This document shows, in pieces, positions 17,304-26,494 of a DNA stretch of 64,000 nucleotides. The notes beneath the pieces are model-generated. The model saw nothing but the letters and a program-made list of their open reading frames with translations, had not been told where the DNA came from and made no database searches. The first letter of the stretch is position 1, and every line of letters begins with the position of its first letter. The stretch covers positions 391,067 through 455,066 of the forward strand of contig JBCDHW010000001.1 in the NCBI GenBank assembly GCA_038749595.1, written 5' to 3'. This DNA is from Parvularcula sp038749595. Lineage in GTDB: Bacteria; Pseudomonadota; Alphaproteobacteria; Caulobacterales; Parvularculaceae. The position numbers and the translations under genes are program-made.

Positions 17304-17534
17304 TCACTCTTGGGGCGCAGCGATGCGAAAAACGAACACGCTTTCGCTGCTTTCGGGATCGATTTCACACTGAAAACCAGCGCTTCGCGCGGCGTGTGGA
17401 ATGTCGACTTTAGCAAGCGGATCGTCGGCTTTCGCGATCATCACATCCCCCGGCAAAGCCTTACGCATCGCGGCTTCCAGCCTGATGACGGGGAGGGGAC
17501 AGCGAAGCCCGGTCAGATCGAGTGCAGTGGCCAC
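17304..17534 (-). CDS. TusA-family sulfurtransferase-like protein
   Basis: A 76-residue protein with the TusA fold and the family motif DLTGLRCPLPVIRLEAAMRK, whose Cys would carry persulfide sulfur for tRNA thiolation, molybdopterin or redox pathways. Typical later segments are LPGDVMIAKADDPLAKVDIP and FRIAAPQE. The GTG at 17534 is chosen because it begins the family consensus and has GAGAGGAG about 7 bases upstream. Which sulfur relay it serves cannot be told from the neighbours. Confidence 0.85.
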   Translation of the reverse strand: MATALDLTGLRCPLPVIRLEAAMRKALPGDVMIAKADDPLAKVDIPHAARSAGFQCEIDPESSESVFVFRIAAPQE

Positions 17535-17753
17535 CGTTCGCTCCTCTCGCGTTTGGTAGGGGAACGCAACAGCCGACCCGGGAAGCAAATTACGGTGAGC
17601 AGAACGCAACTGAACTTATCGCAATTTCCCGAAAAAACCGCGGGTTGCGCTGGGCTCTGGTTCATGGAACCCTTTTAAAGTTCCCTCCGCGGGGAAGTGC
17701 GTGCGTATCCGGGACGAGCGTACTGCGTGACCGCGCCGGTAGGGATCGTCTTA

Positions 17754-18809
17754 ATGGTTCAGGCAGACTCGATGAAGCCAAGCGCAGACGTCGTCGCTCT
17801 CGATGAAGAGCGCCAAAAGCGGTCCGATCTTGCGGATACGGAGCTGAACACCGCTGGCGGCATGCTGAAAGCGGCGCGCGAGGCCATGGGTCTAAGCACT
17901 GAAGACGTCGCCGAGAAGACCAACATCCGCAGCGATCTCGTAACGGCCATCGAGGCGATGGAGCTCGAGAAGCTGCCGGCTCAAGCCTACACGATGGGCT
18001 TCGTCCGCGCCTTCGCGCGTGAAGTGGCCCTGCCAGAAGACGCGCTGATGGAACGGTTCCGTCAGCAAGCGGGCTACATCAAACCTGCGGATGCCCGCCG
18101 GATTGCGTTGCCGAAAACGACAAAATCCCAGCCGGTCGACGGCGGTCGCGAGTTAAGTGTTCTGGCGCTCATCGCGATCTTAGCCTTTGTGCTCTGGTGC
18201 AGCTGGAGCCTGTTGATGCGCACCTCGCCCGATGCGCCAGCCGATGAGACGCGGTTTGCCTTCACCGTCGAGGACAGCGAGCCGAGCTCGATCGCGCCTG
18301 AAACGCCCCAGATCCCGGCAGCCGCAACGACCACGGATGACGTAGGATCAGCCCCGGAAAACGATGCAGGGGCACCTGTTCAAACCACAGACGCCAATCC
18401 GCTCGAGGATCTTTCCGAAGCGCCACCTTCTGAAGAGATCAGCCCAAAAGAGCCTCTGGCCGCAGCGGCTGACACTGCTCCGGCAGAAACCGCGGAGGCT
18501 GAGCAACCAACGCCTCAACCAGCCGAAGAGCCCGCTCCGGTCATTGCACTCGTTCAAACGGTGCGGGTGGATCCCGTTTATCCCCCGCTCTGCGAAAGCG
18601 ACGCTGCGGAGGTCGAAACCGTGACGGTGCGTTTCTCTGTGAATGGCTCCGGGCTGCCCGTGAATACCCAGATCATTCGATCGACGAACCCGTGCTTCAA
18701 CGGCTCGGCCCTGGCCGCACTGGTCCGCTGGCGTTTCGATTCGGAGACCGTGCGTTTTGAGAACAGCCGGGGCCTTGAGCGGGAGTTTACTTTCGATCGC
18801 CCGTTCTGA
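17754..18809 (+). CDS. Membrane protein fusing a RodZ-type HTH to a TonB C-terminal domain
   Basis: A 351-residue predicted bitopic membrane protein. Residues about 33-100 are a Cro/C1-type helix-turn-helix of the RodZ kind (GGMLKAAREAMGLSTEDVAE, then LPAQAYTMGFVRAFAREVAL). A single transmembrane helix follows near 137-157 (LSVLALIAILAFVLWCSWSL). A long acidic Pro/Ala/Glu linker leads to about 80 residues matching the TonB C-terminal domain: VRVDPVYPPLCESD, VETVTVRFSVNGSGLPVNTQ, and CFNGSALAALVRWRFDSETV, with two cysteines. RodZ normally ends in a different periplasmic domain. It lies upstream of ispG, the usual place for a RodZ-like gene in alphaproteobacteria. The role is inferred to be a cell-shape or envelope scaffold, not proven. 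Confidence 0.8.
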   Translation: MVQADSMKPSADVVALDEERQKRSDLADTELNTAGGMLKAAREAMGLSTEDVAEKTNIRSDLVTAIEAMELEKLPAQAYTMGFVRAFAREVALPEDALMERFRQQAGYIKPADARRIALPKTTKSQPVDGGRELSVLALIAILAFVLWCSWSLLMRTSPDAPADETRFAFTVEDSEPSSIAPETPQIPAAATTTDDVGSAPENDAGAPVQTTDANPLEDLSEAPPSEEISPKEPLAAAADTAPAETAEAEQPTPQPAEEPAPVIALVQTVRVDPVYPPLCESDAAEVETVTVRFSVNGSGLPVNTQIIRSTNPCFNGSALAALVRWRFDSETVRFENSRGLEREFTFDRPF

Positions 18810-18907
18810 TGAGGGGGCCTCACGGGGCCGTCATCAAATCTTTCGTTGAGAACCGCTACCGATCAGCCTAACTCTGCATTTGGGTTAAGACTCTGGATCA
18901 GCGGAAA

Positions 18908-20074
18908 ATGAGCGTTCGTCCCTGGCGAGACATTGATCGGCGAAAGTGTCGGCAGATCATGGTGGGCAATGTCCCCATCGGCGGCGACGCGCCGATCGCG
19001 GTGCAGTCGATGACCAACACGGACACCGCGGACGCGAAAGCCACGCTCGAACAGATCGAGCGGATTGCCGAAGCCGGCGCCGACGTCGTCCGCGTCAGTT
19101 GTCCGACCGAAGACTCAACAGCGGCGATGAAAGAGATCACCAAATTCTCACCGGTGCCGATCGTGGCGGACATCCACTTCCATTATAAACGGGGTATCGA
19201 AGCGGCAGAGAACGGCGCGGCGTGCTTGCGCATCAACCCGGGGAATATCGGCAAAGAAGACCGCGTCCGCGAAGTGGTCCAAGCCGCGAAAGACCACGGT
19301 TGCTCGATGCGGATCGGTGTAAACGGCGGCTCGCTGGAGAAACACCTGCTCGAGCAATATGGCGAGCCATGCCCTGAGGCGATGGTCGAATCGGCGCTCT
19401 TCCATGCCAACATTCTGGAAGAGCACGACTTTCAGGAGTACAAGATCTCCGTGAAAGCGTCGGACGTGTTCCTCAGCGTCGCGGCCTACCATGCGCTCGC
19501 AGAGGCCACAGAAGCGCCGCTCCACCTGGGCATCACCGAAGCCGGCGGGCTGATGTCGGGAACAATCAAAAGCTCTATCGGCCTCGGCAACCTCCTTTGG
19601 GCGGGCATCGGTGACACGATCCGGGTTTCGCTGTCGGCGGAGCCGGAAGAGGAGATCAAAGTCGGGTTCGACATCCTCAAGTCGCTCGGCCTGCGCCATC
19701 GCGGGGTCAACGTGATCTCGTGCCCATCCTGTGCGCGGCAGGGTTTCGACGTGATCCGCACCGTCGAAAATCTCGAAAAACGTCTCGCCCATATCTCGAC
19801 ACCGATGTCGCTTTCAGTGATCGGCTGCGTGGTCAACGGTCCAGGCGAAGCGCGTGAAACCGATATCGGTTTCACCGGCGGCGGCAGCGGCAAAAGCGCT
19901 GGCCTCCTCTACCTTGGCGGCGTTCCCGCAGAAAAACTGCAGAACGAAGCCATGGTCGATAAGCTCGTGAAGCTCTGCGAGGAGAAGGCTGCGGAAATTG
20001 AAGCCGAGAAGGCAGCGGCCGAAGCCGCTGAAGCTGCCGCAGCTGGCGAGGCCGCAATCCACGCGGCGGAATAG
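18908..20074 (+). CDS. ispG: (E)-4-hydroxy-3-methylbut-2-enyl-diphosphate synthase
   Basis: IspG reductively converts methylerythritol cyclodiphosphate to HMBPP, the penultimate MEP-pathway step, using a [4Fe-4S] cluster. The protein has 388 residues, with an N-terminal TIM-barrel region (VGNVPIGGDAPIAVQSMTNT, RVSCPTEDSTAAMKEI, GVNGGSLEKHLLEQYG). The three cluster cysteines are in SCPSCARQGFD and GCVVNGPGEARETDIGFTGG. An Ala/Glu-rich tail of about 35 residues ends the protein, beyond the usual C-terminus. The start ATG at 18908 fits family alignment. Confidence 0.95.
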   Translation: MSVRPWRDIDRRKCRQIMVGNVPIGGDAPIAVQSMTNTDTADAKATLEQIERIAEAGADVVRVSCPTEDSTAAMKEITKFSPVPIVADIHFHYKRGIEAAENGAACLRINPGNIGKEDRVREVVQAAKDHGCSMRIGVNGGSLEKHLLEQYGEPCPEAMVESALFHANILEEHDFQEYKISVKASDVFLSVAAYHALAEATEAPLHLGITEAGGLMSGTIKSSIGLGNLLWAGIGDTIRVSLSAEPEEEIKVGFDILKSLGLRHRGVNVISCPSCARQGFDVIRTVENLEKRLAHISTPMSLSVIGCVVNGPGEARETDIGFTGGGSGKSAGLLYLGGVPAEKLQNEAMVDKLVKLCEEKAAEIEAEKAAAEAAEAAAAGEAAIHAAE

Positions 20075-20176
20075 CGGAGAGCCGCGCACACTTTTTAAGG
20101 CACCTGCTGCCTGAGAAACTGGCTTTCGCCCCGCCGCCCGCTACCCTCTCAGGATGTGGTTCGGGGGCCTTGGGCC

Positions 20177-20752
20177 TTGAAAGTCTTTTTGTGGGTGGGG
20201 CATCCGCGGGCAGAATCGCTCAGCGCCCTGATGGCTGATGCGTACGAGGAAGGTTTGCGTGCGGAGCATGACGTCCGCCGCCTCGACCTCGCCGACATGC
20301 AGTTCGACCCCAACCTCGCCGAGGGCTACAGCACCGTGCAGCCCCTCGAACCCGCTCTCGTTGCTTGGCAAGAGCACCTAAAATGGTGCGATCACACGGT
20401 CTGGTTTTATCCCGATTGGTGGGGCGGCATGCCCGCGAAGATGAAGGGCACGCTCGACCGCGCGCTGCTCCCTGGCTTCGGGTTTCGGTACCATCGCCGC
20501 ACGCCGCTTTGGTCCAAGCTTCTCAAAGGCCGCACAGCCGATATCGTCATCACCGCAGGCGCACCGCAAATCTTGGATGACCTGATCAACGGCGCCCCCA
20601 TTCAAAAGCAGGTGCGCAACTCTGTCCTGGATTTCGTTGGGATCAGAACCCGGGCGATCATCCACCTCACCGCCGGCCGAAAACCAATCCCGCCACGCCG
20701 CCTCCGCAAATGGCAGAGGCGCGTTGCCGCCTGCGCGAAAAGCCTCGGCTGA
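20177..20752 (+). CDS. Flavodoxin-fold NAD(P)H oxidoreductase (KefF/MdaB-like)
   Basis: A 191-residue flavodoxin-like quinone reductase family protein. The flavin phosphate loop is VFLWVGHPRAESLSALMADA, and the family segment WFYPDWWGGMPAKMKGTLDR is followed by ALLPGFGFRYH. Members reduce quinones or electrophiles with NAD(P)H, and some regulate potassium efflux. The start is uncertain: TTG 20177 gives the typical M-K-V beginning, while GTG 20156 adds seven residues with no better ribosome-binding site. prfA follows on the same strand. Confidence 0.82.
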   Translation: MKVFLWVGHPRAESLSALMADAYEEGLRAEHDVRRLDLADMQFDPNLAEGYSTVQPLEPALVAWQEHLKWCDHTVWFYPDWWGGMPAKMKGTLDRALLPGFGFRYHRRTPLWSKLLKGRTADIVITAGAPQILDDLINGAPIQKQVRNSVLDFVGIRTRAIIHLTAGRKPIPPRRLRKWQRRVAACAKSLG

Positions 20753-20783
20753 CACATCGTCCGGACTTCGCTATGCGGCGCCT

Positions 20784-21857
20784 ATGATACCTCAAGACAA
20801 GCTGGATGCCGTTGTTTCGCGTTTCGCCGCGGTGGAACAGGAGATGCAGACCGCCTCCGACGCCGATGCCATCGTCAAGCTCTCCAAAGAACATGCGGAG
20901 CTCAAGCCCATCGCTGAGGCCGCCCAGGAGCTGACCACCGCACGCACGGAACTTGCGGAAGCGGAAGAGATGGCGTCGGGCGATGATGCCGACATGGCGG
21001 AGATGGCCCGCGAGGAGGCGGCATCTCTGAAAGAGCAAATTCCTCAGCTTGAGGAGCAATTGCAGATCATGCTCCTACCCAAGGACAAGGCCGACAATGC
21101 GCCGGTGATCCTTGAAGTACGGGCCGGAACCGGCGGCGACGAAGCCGCCTTGTTCGCGGGCGATCTTTTCCGGATGTACCAGCGCTACGCCGGCGACCAT
21201 GGCTGGAAGATGGAGGTGCTCGACGCCTCCGAAAGCGGCGTTGGGGGGTACAAGGAAATTCAGGCCTCGGTGCAAGGCGACGGCGTCTTCGGTCGGCTCA
21301 AGTTCGAGAGCGGCGTGCACCGCGTCCAACGGGTACCGGAGACGGAGACCCAGGGACGGATCCACACTTCTGCCGCCACAGTGGCGGTGCTCCCTGAGCC
21401 GGAGGATGTCGATATTGAGATCGCCGACAGCGACCTGCGCATCGATGTTTTCCGTGCGTCAGGTCCTGGGGGGCAGTCGGTGAACACCACGGACTCCGCG
21501 GTGCGCATCACCCACCTGCCCACGGGGCTCATTGTTATTCAGCAGGACGAGAAATCCCAGCATAAGAATCGCGCGAAAGCGATGAAGGTCCTCCGTGCAC
21601 GGCTTTACGATGCTGAACGTGCACGGATTGATGCCGAGCGCTCAGCCGACCGAAAAAGCCAAGTGGGCTCAGGCGACCGCTCTGAGCGCATCCGCACCTA
21701 CAACTTCCCGCAAAGCCGGGTGACGGATCATCGCATCGGCCTGACCCTCCACAAACTCGATAAAATCATCGCCGGGGAGGCCCTCGACGAGCTCATCGAC
21801 GCACTTGTGGTCGAGGACCAAACCGCCCGGCTTGCGGCAATGAACGACGAGGCGTGA
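20784..21857 (+). CDS. prfA: Peptide chain release factor 1
   Basis: RF1 reads UAA and UAG in the ribosomal A site and triggers peptide release. The protein has 357 residues. The peptidyl-transferase motif GGQ is in RASGPGGQSVNTTDSAVRIT, and the stop-codon tripeptide PxT appears as PET in QRVPETETQGRIHTSAAT. The tail RIRTYNFPQSRVTDHRIGLT is canonical. The ATG at 20784 starts the family consensus MIPQDKLDAVVSRF; in-frame upstream sequence belongs to the end of the previous gene in another frame. prmC overlaps its stop by 4 bases, and PrmC methylates the Gln of GGQ. Confidence 0.96.
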   Translation: MIPQDKLDAVVSRFAAVEQEMQTASDADAIVKLSKEHAELKPIAEAAQELTTARTELAEAEEMASGDDADMAEMAREEAASLKEQIPQLEEQLQIMLLPKDKADNAPVILEVRAGTGGDEAALFAGDLFRMYQRYAGDHGWKMEVLDASESGVGGYKEIQASVQGDGVFGRLKFESGVHRVQRVPETETQGRIHTSAATVAVLPEPEDVDIEIADSDLRIDVFRASGPGGQSVNTTDSAVRITHLPTGLIVIQQDEKSQHKNRAKAMKVLRARLYDAERARIDAERSADRKSQVGSGDRSERIRTYNFPQSRVTDHRIGLTLHKLDKIIAGEALDELIDALVVEDQTARLAAMNDEA

Positions 21858-22717
21858 CAACGAAGCGGCTGACCTTCGGCCAAGCTTTAGCCGAAGCGCG
21901 GCGTCGGTTGACGGCGTCGCGCACGGCAGCGCTCGATGCCCGGGTCCTGCTCGAACACGCATCGGGGTACGACCGTGCAGCTCTCATCGCCGCGGACCAT
22001 GATCCGCTCCCGGACGATATCGCCGCGCGCTTCGCGCTGCTGATCGACCGTCGCGAGGCGGGCGAGCCCGTGGCCTACATCACCGGGCGGCAGGCATTTT
22101 GGGAGCACACATTCGCCGTCGGCGAAGGCGTTCTCATCCCGCGCCCTGAAACTGAGCAGTTGGTGGAAACCGCGTTATCCCTTCAGCCGTCCCCGCAAAA
22201 CGTGCTGGATCTCGGCACAGGCTCAGGCTGTCTGCTTCTCTCCATTCTCGACGCCTTGCCCAACGCGACCGGCGTCGGAATTGACGCGAGCCGGGATGCC
22301 CTGGGTTACGCCGAAAAGAACCGCGTCCAACTCGGTCTCGAACAGCGCGCGGACCTCAAGCACCTCGCGTTCGACGAAGCGCGCACCGCCTTCCGCGGCG
22401 ATGACTTTGATCTCATCGTCGCCAACCCGCCTTACATTCCCAGCGCAACCGAGCTACCGATCAGTGTCGCGCAGTTTGAGCCAAAGGCCGCTCTCTTCAG
22501 CGGAGACGACGGCCTTGATGCCCATCGCGCCTGCGCGGCAATCATGGCTGATCTGCTCGCGCACGGCGGCTCGGCCTTGATCGAAATCGGTCACGATCAA
22601 GGCACATCGGCGCCAGCCCTTTATGCCGACGCCCTGCCGGGCCGTGATGTCCAGGCGCGTCCCGACGCGAAAGGCCTCCCGCGCATGGTTGCGGTGGGGC
22701 CCGTCACCGGCTTATAG
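21854..22717 (+). CDS. prmC: Release factor glutamine methyltransferase
   Basis: PrmC N5-methylates the glutamine of the GGQ motif of RF1 and RF2 with SAM. The protein has 287 residues. SAM-binding motif I is VLDLGTGSGCLLLSILDALP, and the substrate-glutamine motif NPPY is in FDLIVANPPYIPSATELP. ITGRQAFWEHTFAVGEGVLI and PRPETEQLVE are typical of the family. It starts with GTG overlapping the prfA stop, the standard prfA-prmC operon. In many alphaproteobacteria a DUF4167 gene follows; here that gene is at 60629. Confidence 0.95.
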   Translation: MTTKRLTFGQALAEARRRLTASRTAALDARVLLEHASGYDRAALIAADHDPLPDDIAARFALLIDRREAGEPVAYITGRQAFWEHTFAVGEGVLIPRPETEQLVETALSLQPSPQNVLDLGTGSGCLLLSILDALPNATGVGIDASRDALGYAEKNRVQLGLEQRADLKHLAFDEARTAFRGDDFDLIVANPPYIPSATELPISVAQFEPKAALFSGDDGLDAHRACAAIMADLLAHGGSALIEIGHDQGTSAPALYADALPGRDVQARPDAKGLPRMVAVGPVTGL

Positions 22718-22769
22718 CGCGGCGGAATTCGAAACGATCCTCAAGATAGCTCGAGAAAGTCCCGTGCCC

Positions 22770-23120
22770 ATGTCGCCAGTCTTGTCTGTCCTCACCCCTG
22801 CCGTTGCTGCTGCCGCCCCCGCAGGCGCTCCGCCCGCCGGCAACCCGCTGATCCAGTTCATCCCCTTCCTGCTGATCATGGTCGTGTTCTACTTCCTCCT
22901 GATCCGCCCCCAACAGCAGCAGCGGAAGAAGCACATGGAGATGGTCGAGGGCGTCAAGCGCGGCGACGAAGTCGTCACCGCCGGCGGTCTTGTCGGAAAA
23001 GTCACGAAAGTCGGCGAAGGAGCAGAGGTCACCATCCGGCTCGCCGAGGGCGTTGAGGTCACCGCGATTAAAGCGACCTTGTCCGACGTGCGCGGTAAAA
23101 CCGAGCCGGCCAAGAACTAG
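22770..23120 (+). CDS. yajC: Preprotein translocase subunit YajC
   Basis: YajC is a small inner-membrane partner of SecDF. Its 116 residues include an N-terminal Ala/Pro stretch, one transmembrane helix (LIQFIPFLLIMVVFYFLLIR) ending in the hallmark RPQQQQRKKHMEMVEGVKRG, and the cytoplasmic domain GDEVVTAGGLVGKVTKVGEG. The ATG at 22770 (or GTG 22764) is chosen; the frame extends upstream into prmC in another frame. secD follows by 15 bases. Confidence 0.93.
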   Translation: MSPVLSVLTPAVAAAAPAGAPPAGNPLIQFIPFLLIMVVFYFLLIRPQQQQRKKHMEMVEGVKRGDEVVTAGGLVGKVTKVGEGAEVTIRLAEGVEVTAIKATLSDVRGKTEPAKN

Positions 23121-23135
23121 AGGGACCCGAGAGCC

Positions 23136-24725
23136 TTGCTTCGCTTTAGTCGCTTCCAGACGATCAGCCTTGCGTTGCTGATGGTCATTGCCGCCTACGT
23201 GACGGTACCCAACTTTTTCACGGAGGAGCGCAAGCTTCCAGGCTTCCCGGACACGGGACTGACCCTCGGCTTGGACCTGCAAGGCGGATCCTATCTGCTC
23301 TTGAAGGTCGAAACCGACGAGGTGATCGACACCCGGATCAACAACCTCCGCGCCGAGGTCCGCCGTGCCTTTCGCGAGGCCCCGCGCTTGCGGTTAACCA
23401 GCCCGGAGCGCGTGGACGATGCCATCGTCTTCGGCATCCCCGAAGGAGAAGACTTCGCCACGGCCGAGCAACGCTTGCGCCGGCTCTCACGGCCATTGGG
23501 CAACGGCGTGGCGGGTCGATCCTACCGCATTGAAGCCGATGCCGACGCGCGGCGTCTCTCGATCACTCTGACACCCGAAGCGCGCGCGTTCTTCGCAGAC
23601 ACGGCGGTCACCGACTCGATCACCGCCGTGCGCAACCGGATCGACGCGCTGGGAACGACAGAACCAATCATCCAAAAGCAAGGCGAGGATCGTCTCGTCG
23701 TCCAGGTTCCTGGTGATGGCGACTCCGAGCGCTTGAAGTCCGTCATTGGCCGGACAGGCCAGCTGTCCTTCCACATGGTCGATCTCAGCGTCACGCCCCA
23801 AGACGCAGCCCTCGGGCGGCTGCCCCCCAGGCGCAAGCTGTTGACGGATGTCGAGACAGGGCAGGGGATCGTGATCTTCGAGACCCCCGATATTACCGGC
23901 GACATGATCAGCGACGCCTCCAGTGAGATCAACAGCGATGGCTTCGGGTTCCAGGTCAATATCGTCATGGACGGCCGCGGCCAGCGACGCTGGGCCGATG
24001 TCACGCGCGAAAATGTCGGCAACGCTTTCGCTATCGTCCTCGACGAGCAAGTGATCTCGGCACCGACGATCCAGTCACCGATCCTGTCGCCGCGCAGCCG
24101 GATCACTGGAAACTTCACCCCAACCGAGGCGCAAGAACTCGCGGTGCTGATCAAATCAGGCGCGCTCCCGGCTCCGCTTTCAGTGATTGAGCAAAGGACA
24201 GTGGGGGCAGACCTAGGCGCCGACTCCGTCCGGGCCGGGACGATCGCGCTGCTCATCGGTTTTGGTCTGGTCATTATCTACATGGCTTTCACCTACGGCC
24301 GATTTGGTCTTTATGCGGACATTGCGCTCCTCGCCAACGTGCTGCTCATCGCAGGCGCACTCTCGCTCTTGGGCGCGACGCTGACCTTGCCAGGCATCGC
24401 GGGGATCGTCCTGACGATCGGTATGGCGGTTGACGCTAACGTGCTGATTTTCGAACGTATTCGTGAAGAAATGCAGTCAGGGAAGGGCGCCGTCGCCGCG
24501 GTCGAAGCAGGCTATCGCAATGCTCTCTCGGCGATCATTGACGCCAACCTCACGACGTTGATCGCCGCGTTCATCATGTTCCTGCTCGGCGCAGGACCCG
24601 TGCGCGGCTTCGCTGTTACCCTCGGTATCGGCGTGGTCACGTCCGTGTTCACCGCTTTTGTCATCACCCGGGTTTTTGCTGGCGGCTATGTCCTCCGTGC
24701 ACGCCCGAAAGCTCTCACCATTTAA
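23136..24725 (+). CDS. secD: Protein translocase subunit SecD
   Basis: SecD with SecF uses the proton gradient to complete export of proteins through SecYEG. The protein has 529 residues. The first helix is near LALLMVIAAYVTVPNFF, followed by the typical LTLGLDLQGGSYLLLKVETD. A large periplasmic domain comes next, then five more helices with VLTIGMAVDANVLIFERIRE, which carries conserved Asp and Arg residues. The start is TTG at 23136, 15 bases after yajC, with AGAGGGA upstream. It forms an operon with yajC, secF and the squalene-synthase-like gene. Confidence 0.95.
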   Translation: MLRFSRFQTISLALLMVIAAYVTVPNFFTEERKLPGFPDTGLTLGLDLQGGSYLLLKVETDEVIDTRINNLRAEVRRAFREAPRLRLTSPERVDDAIVFGIPEGEDFATAEQRLRRLSRPLGNGVAGRSYRIEADADARRLSITLTPEARAFFADTAVTDSITAVRNRIDALGTTEPIIQKQGEDRLVVQVPGDGDSERLKSVIGRTGQLSFHMVDLSVTPQDAALGRLPPRRKLLTDVETGQGIVIFETPDITGDMISDASSEINSDGFGFQVNIVMDGRGQRRWADVTRENVGNAFAIVLDEQVISAPTIQSPILSPRSRITGNFTPTEAQELAVLIKSGALPAPLSVIEQRTVGADLGADSVRAGTIALLIGFGLVIIYMAFTYGRFGLYADIALLANVLLIAGALSLLGATLTLPGIAGIVLTIGMAVDANVLIFERIREEMQSGKGAVAAVEAGYRNALSAIIDANLTTLIAAFIMFLLGAGPVRGFAVTLGIGVVTSVFTAFVITRVFAGGYVLRARPKALTI

Positions 24726-24737
24726 GGGACCGGGACC

Positions 24738-25715
24738 ATGGCTTTTCAACTTATCCCGTCCGGCACCAAGATCGATTTCGTTCAGTATCGGTCGATCGCC
24801 CAAGGCATTTCGGCGCTCCTCATCATCGGTTCGATCGCGGCGTTTTTCACCATCGGTCTCAACTTCGGGATCGACTTTCGCGGCGGCGTCACCGTTGAGG
24901 TTGGCCCCGGGGAGGGTGAGGCGTTCACGAGACAAAGCCTGACCGACGCGCGATCAGCGATCGAGAAGCTCGACCTGGGACAGGTCCAGGTGCAAAACAT
25001 TTCAACACCTGGCGGAGAGCAGGGGATCGTTGCTATCATTGAGGCTGTTACAGGCACCGATGATGATGATCAGCGTCAAAACGAAGTCGCGACCCAAGTC
25101 CAAAATACCCTGCGCGAAGCTCTTGGCGATACGATCAGTATACGCCGGGTCGATGTGGTGGGACCAACAGTCTCCGGCGAATTGGTGCAAGCGGGCGTCA
25201 CCGCTCTCCTGGTCGCGATCGGCTTGATGCTGGCCTACATTTGGTTCCGGTTTGAGTGGCAGTTTTCGATTGGCGCTATCCTCGCGCTAACCCACGACGT
25301 GATCCTGACGATTGGCGTCTTTACGGTTACCCAGTTGGAGTTCTCCCTGGCGATCATCGCCGCGCTGCTCACGATTATCGGCTACTCGATGAACGACACC
25401 GTGGTGATTTACGACCGGATCCGTGAAAACTTGCGCAAGTTCAAGAAGATGGACCTGAAGGACGTGATCAATCTTTCGGTCAACCAAACCCTCGGCCGGA
25501 CAATCATGACGTCGTTGACGACGCTCCTCGCCGTCGTGTCACTGTTCGTTTTTGGCGGCGATGTTCTGCGCGGGTTCAGCTTCGCGCTGATCTGGGGCGT
25601 GATCGTCGGGACATACTCGACCGTCTACATCGCCTCACCGCTGCTGCTTTCAACAGGTGTGAAGCGGGACTGGTCGGAGAACCGCGCGCCGGATTTGGCT
25701 GAAGCGCGGCCGTGA
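24738..25715 (+). CDS. secF: Protein translocase subunit SecF
   Basis: SecF is the partner of SecD. The 325-residue protein has a first helix at GISALLIIGSIAAFFTIGLN, then GIDFRGGVTVEV, a periplasmic domain, and five helices including IIGYSMNDTVVIYDRIRENL and LGRTIMTSLTTLLAVVSLFV. The length is usual. It starts 12 bases after secD with AAGGGACCGGG upstream. The stop overlaps the start of the next gene by 4 bases. Confidence 0.95.
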   Translation: MAFQLIPSGTKIDFVQYRSIAQGISALLIIGSIAAFFTIGLNFGIDFRGGVTVEVGPGEGEAFTRQSLTDARSAIEKLDLGQVQVQNISTPGGEQGIVAIIEAVTGTDDDDQRQNEVATQVQNTLREALGDTISIRRVDVVGPTVSGELVQAGVTALLVAIGLMLAYIWFRFEWQFSIGAILALTHDVILTIGVFTVTQLEFSLAIIAALLTIIGYSMNDTVVIYDRIRENLRKFKKMDLKDVINLSVNQTLGRTIMTSLTTLLAVVSLFVFGGDVLRGFSFALIWGVIVGTYSTVYIASPLLLSTGVKRDWSENRAPDLAEARP

Positions 25716-26494
25716 ACCCAAGCCGATTTGCGCCGCTTTCGCGGATTTCGGCTGAATATCTTTTGGATGAAGTCGCCAAGGTCGAGCCCGATTGGCTCCT
25801 CGTCCTTCCCTATGTCGACGATGCGCGCCGCGCAGCGTGGCTCACGGCGTGTGCATTCGCGGCAGAGTTGATCAGCGTTTCCGCGCGCGTTTCTGCGCCG
25901 CTACCGGGCCAAATCCGTCTTCAATGGTGGCGCGATGCCCTCGAAGAACTCCGCTTAGGCGCTGAGCCGCGCCGTCATCCGGTGGTCGACGCCATGGCTG
26001 AGACGCAGCTTGTATCCTCAACCGGTGCCCCAACGATCAACGCGATGATCGACGCGATGGAGGGATTTCTCGCCCCTGGTGAAGACCGCACGATCGACGG
26101 CGCTATCGCGTCTCGCTTGGGCTTTTACGGCGCTCTTGCGAGCCTCCTTTCTGGATCGCCTTCTCCCCCTGTCGTGGGCGAAGCGTTGGCGCTGCATGCA
26201 CTTAACCGCGTTTCGGCCGCCTCTGGCGCGGTGCCGAAAGAAGGCGGCGTTGAGACCCCAGCCGGGCGGTTTGCGAGGGCTCTCGCCGTGAAGCCCGACC
26301 TCGCATCTAAGCTAGCCGAATGCATCGCCGCATACCGTGCCTCGACGAACCGTCAGCCGCCAGAAAGTTGCGAGCATCTGGTCCAACTACCCCTGGCATT
26401 GGTCCGTACACGGCGGGGCGCTGCTTATCCTATTCGCCAGCCTTTGCTGCAGCGGCTCGTCATCCTTCGGTCGGTCCTAACCGGGAAGATCTAA
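25712..26494 (+). CDS. Squalene/phytoene synthase family protein, probably non-catalytic
   Basis: A 260-residue member of the squalene/phytoene synthase fold. Recognisable are PDWLLVLPYVDDARRAAWLT, LTACAFAAELISVSARVSAP and IRLQWWRDALEELRLG. The two Asp-rich motifs that bind the diphosphates in true synthases are absent where expected. This fits the NDUFAF6-like branch, which occurs next to secF in many alphaproteobacteria and whose mitochondrial member assists complex I assembly. A role in squalene synthesis is therefore unlikely. GTG start overlapping the secF stop. Confidence 0.8.
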   Translation: MNPSRFAPLSRISAEYLLDEVAKVEPDWLLVLPYVDDARRAAWLTACAFAAELISVSARVSAPLPGQIRLQWWRDALEELRLGAEPRRHPVVDAMAETQLVSSTGAPTINAMIDAMEGFLAPGEDRTIDGAIASRLGFYGALASLLSGSPSPPVVGEALALHALNRVSAASGAVPKEGGVETPAGRFARALAVKPDLASKLAECIAAYRASTNRQPPESCEHLVQLPLALVRTRRGAAYPIRQPLLQRLVILRSVLTGKI

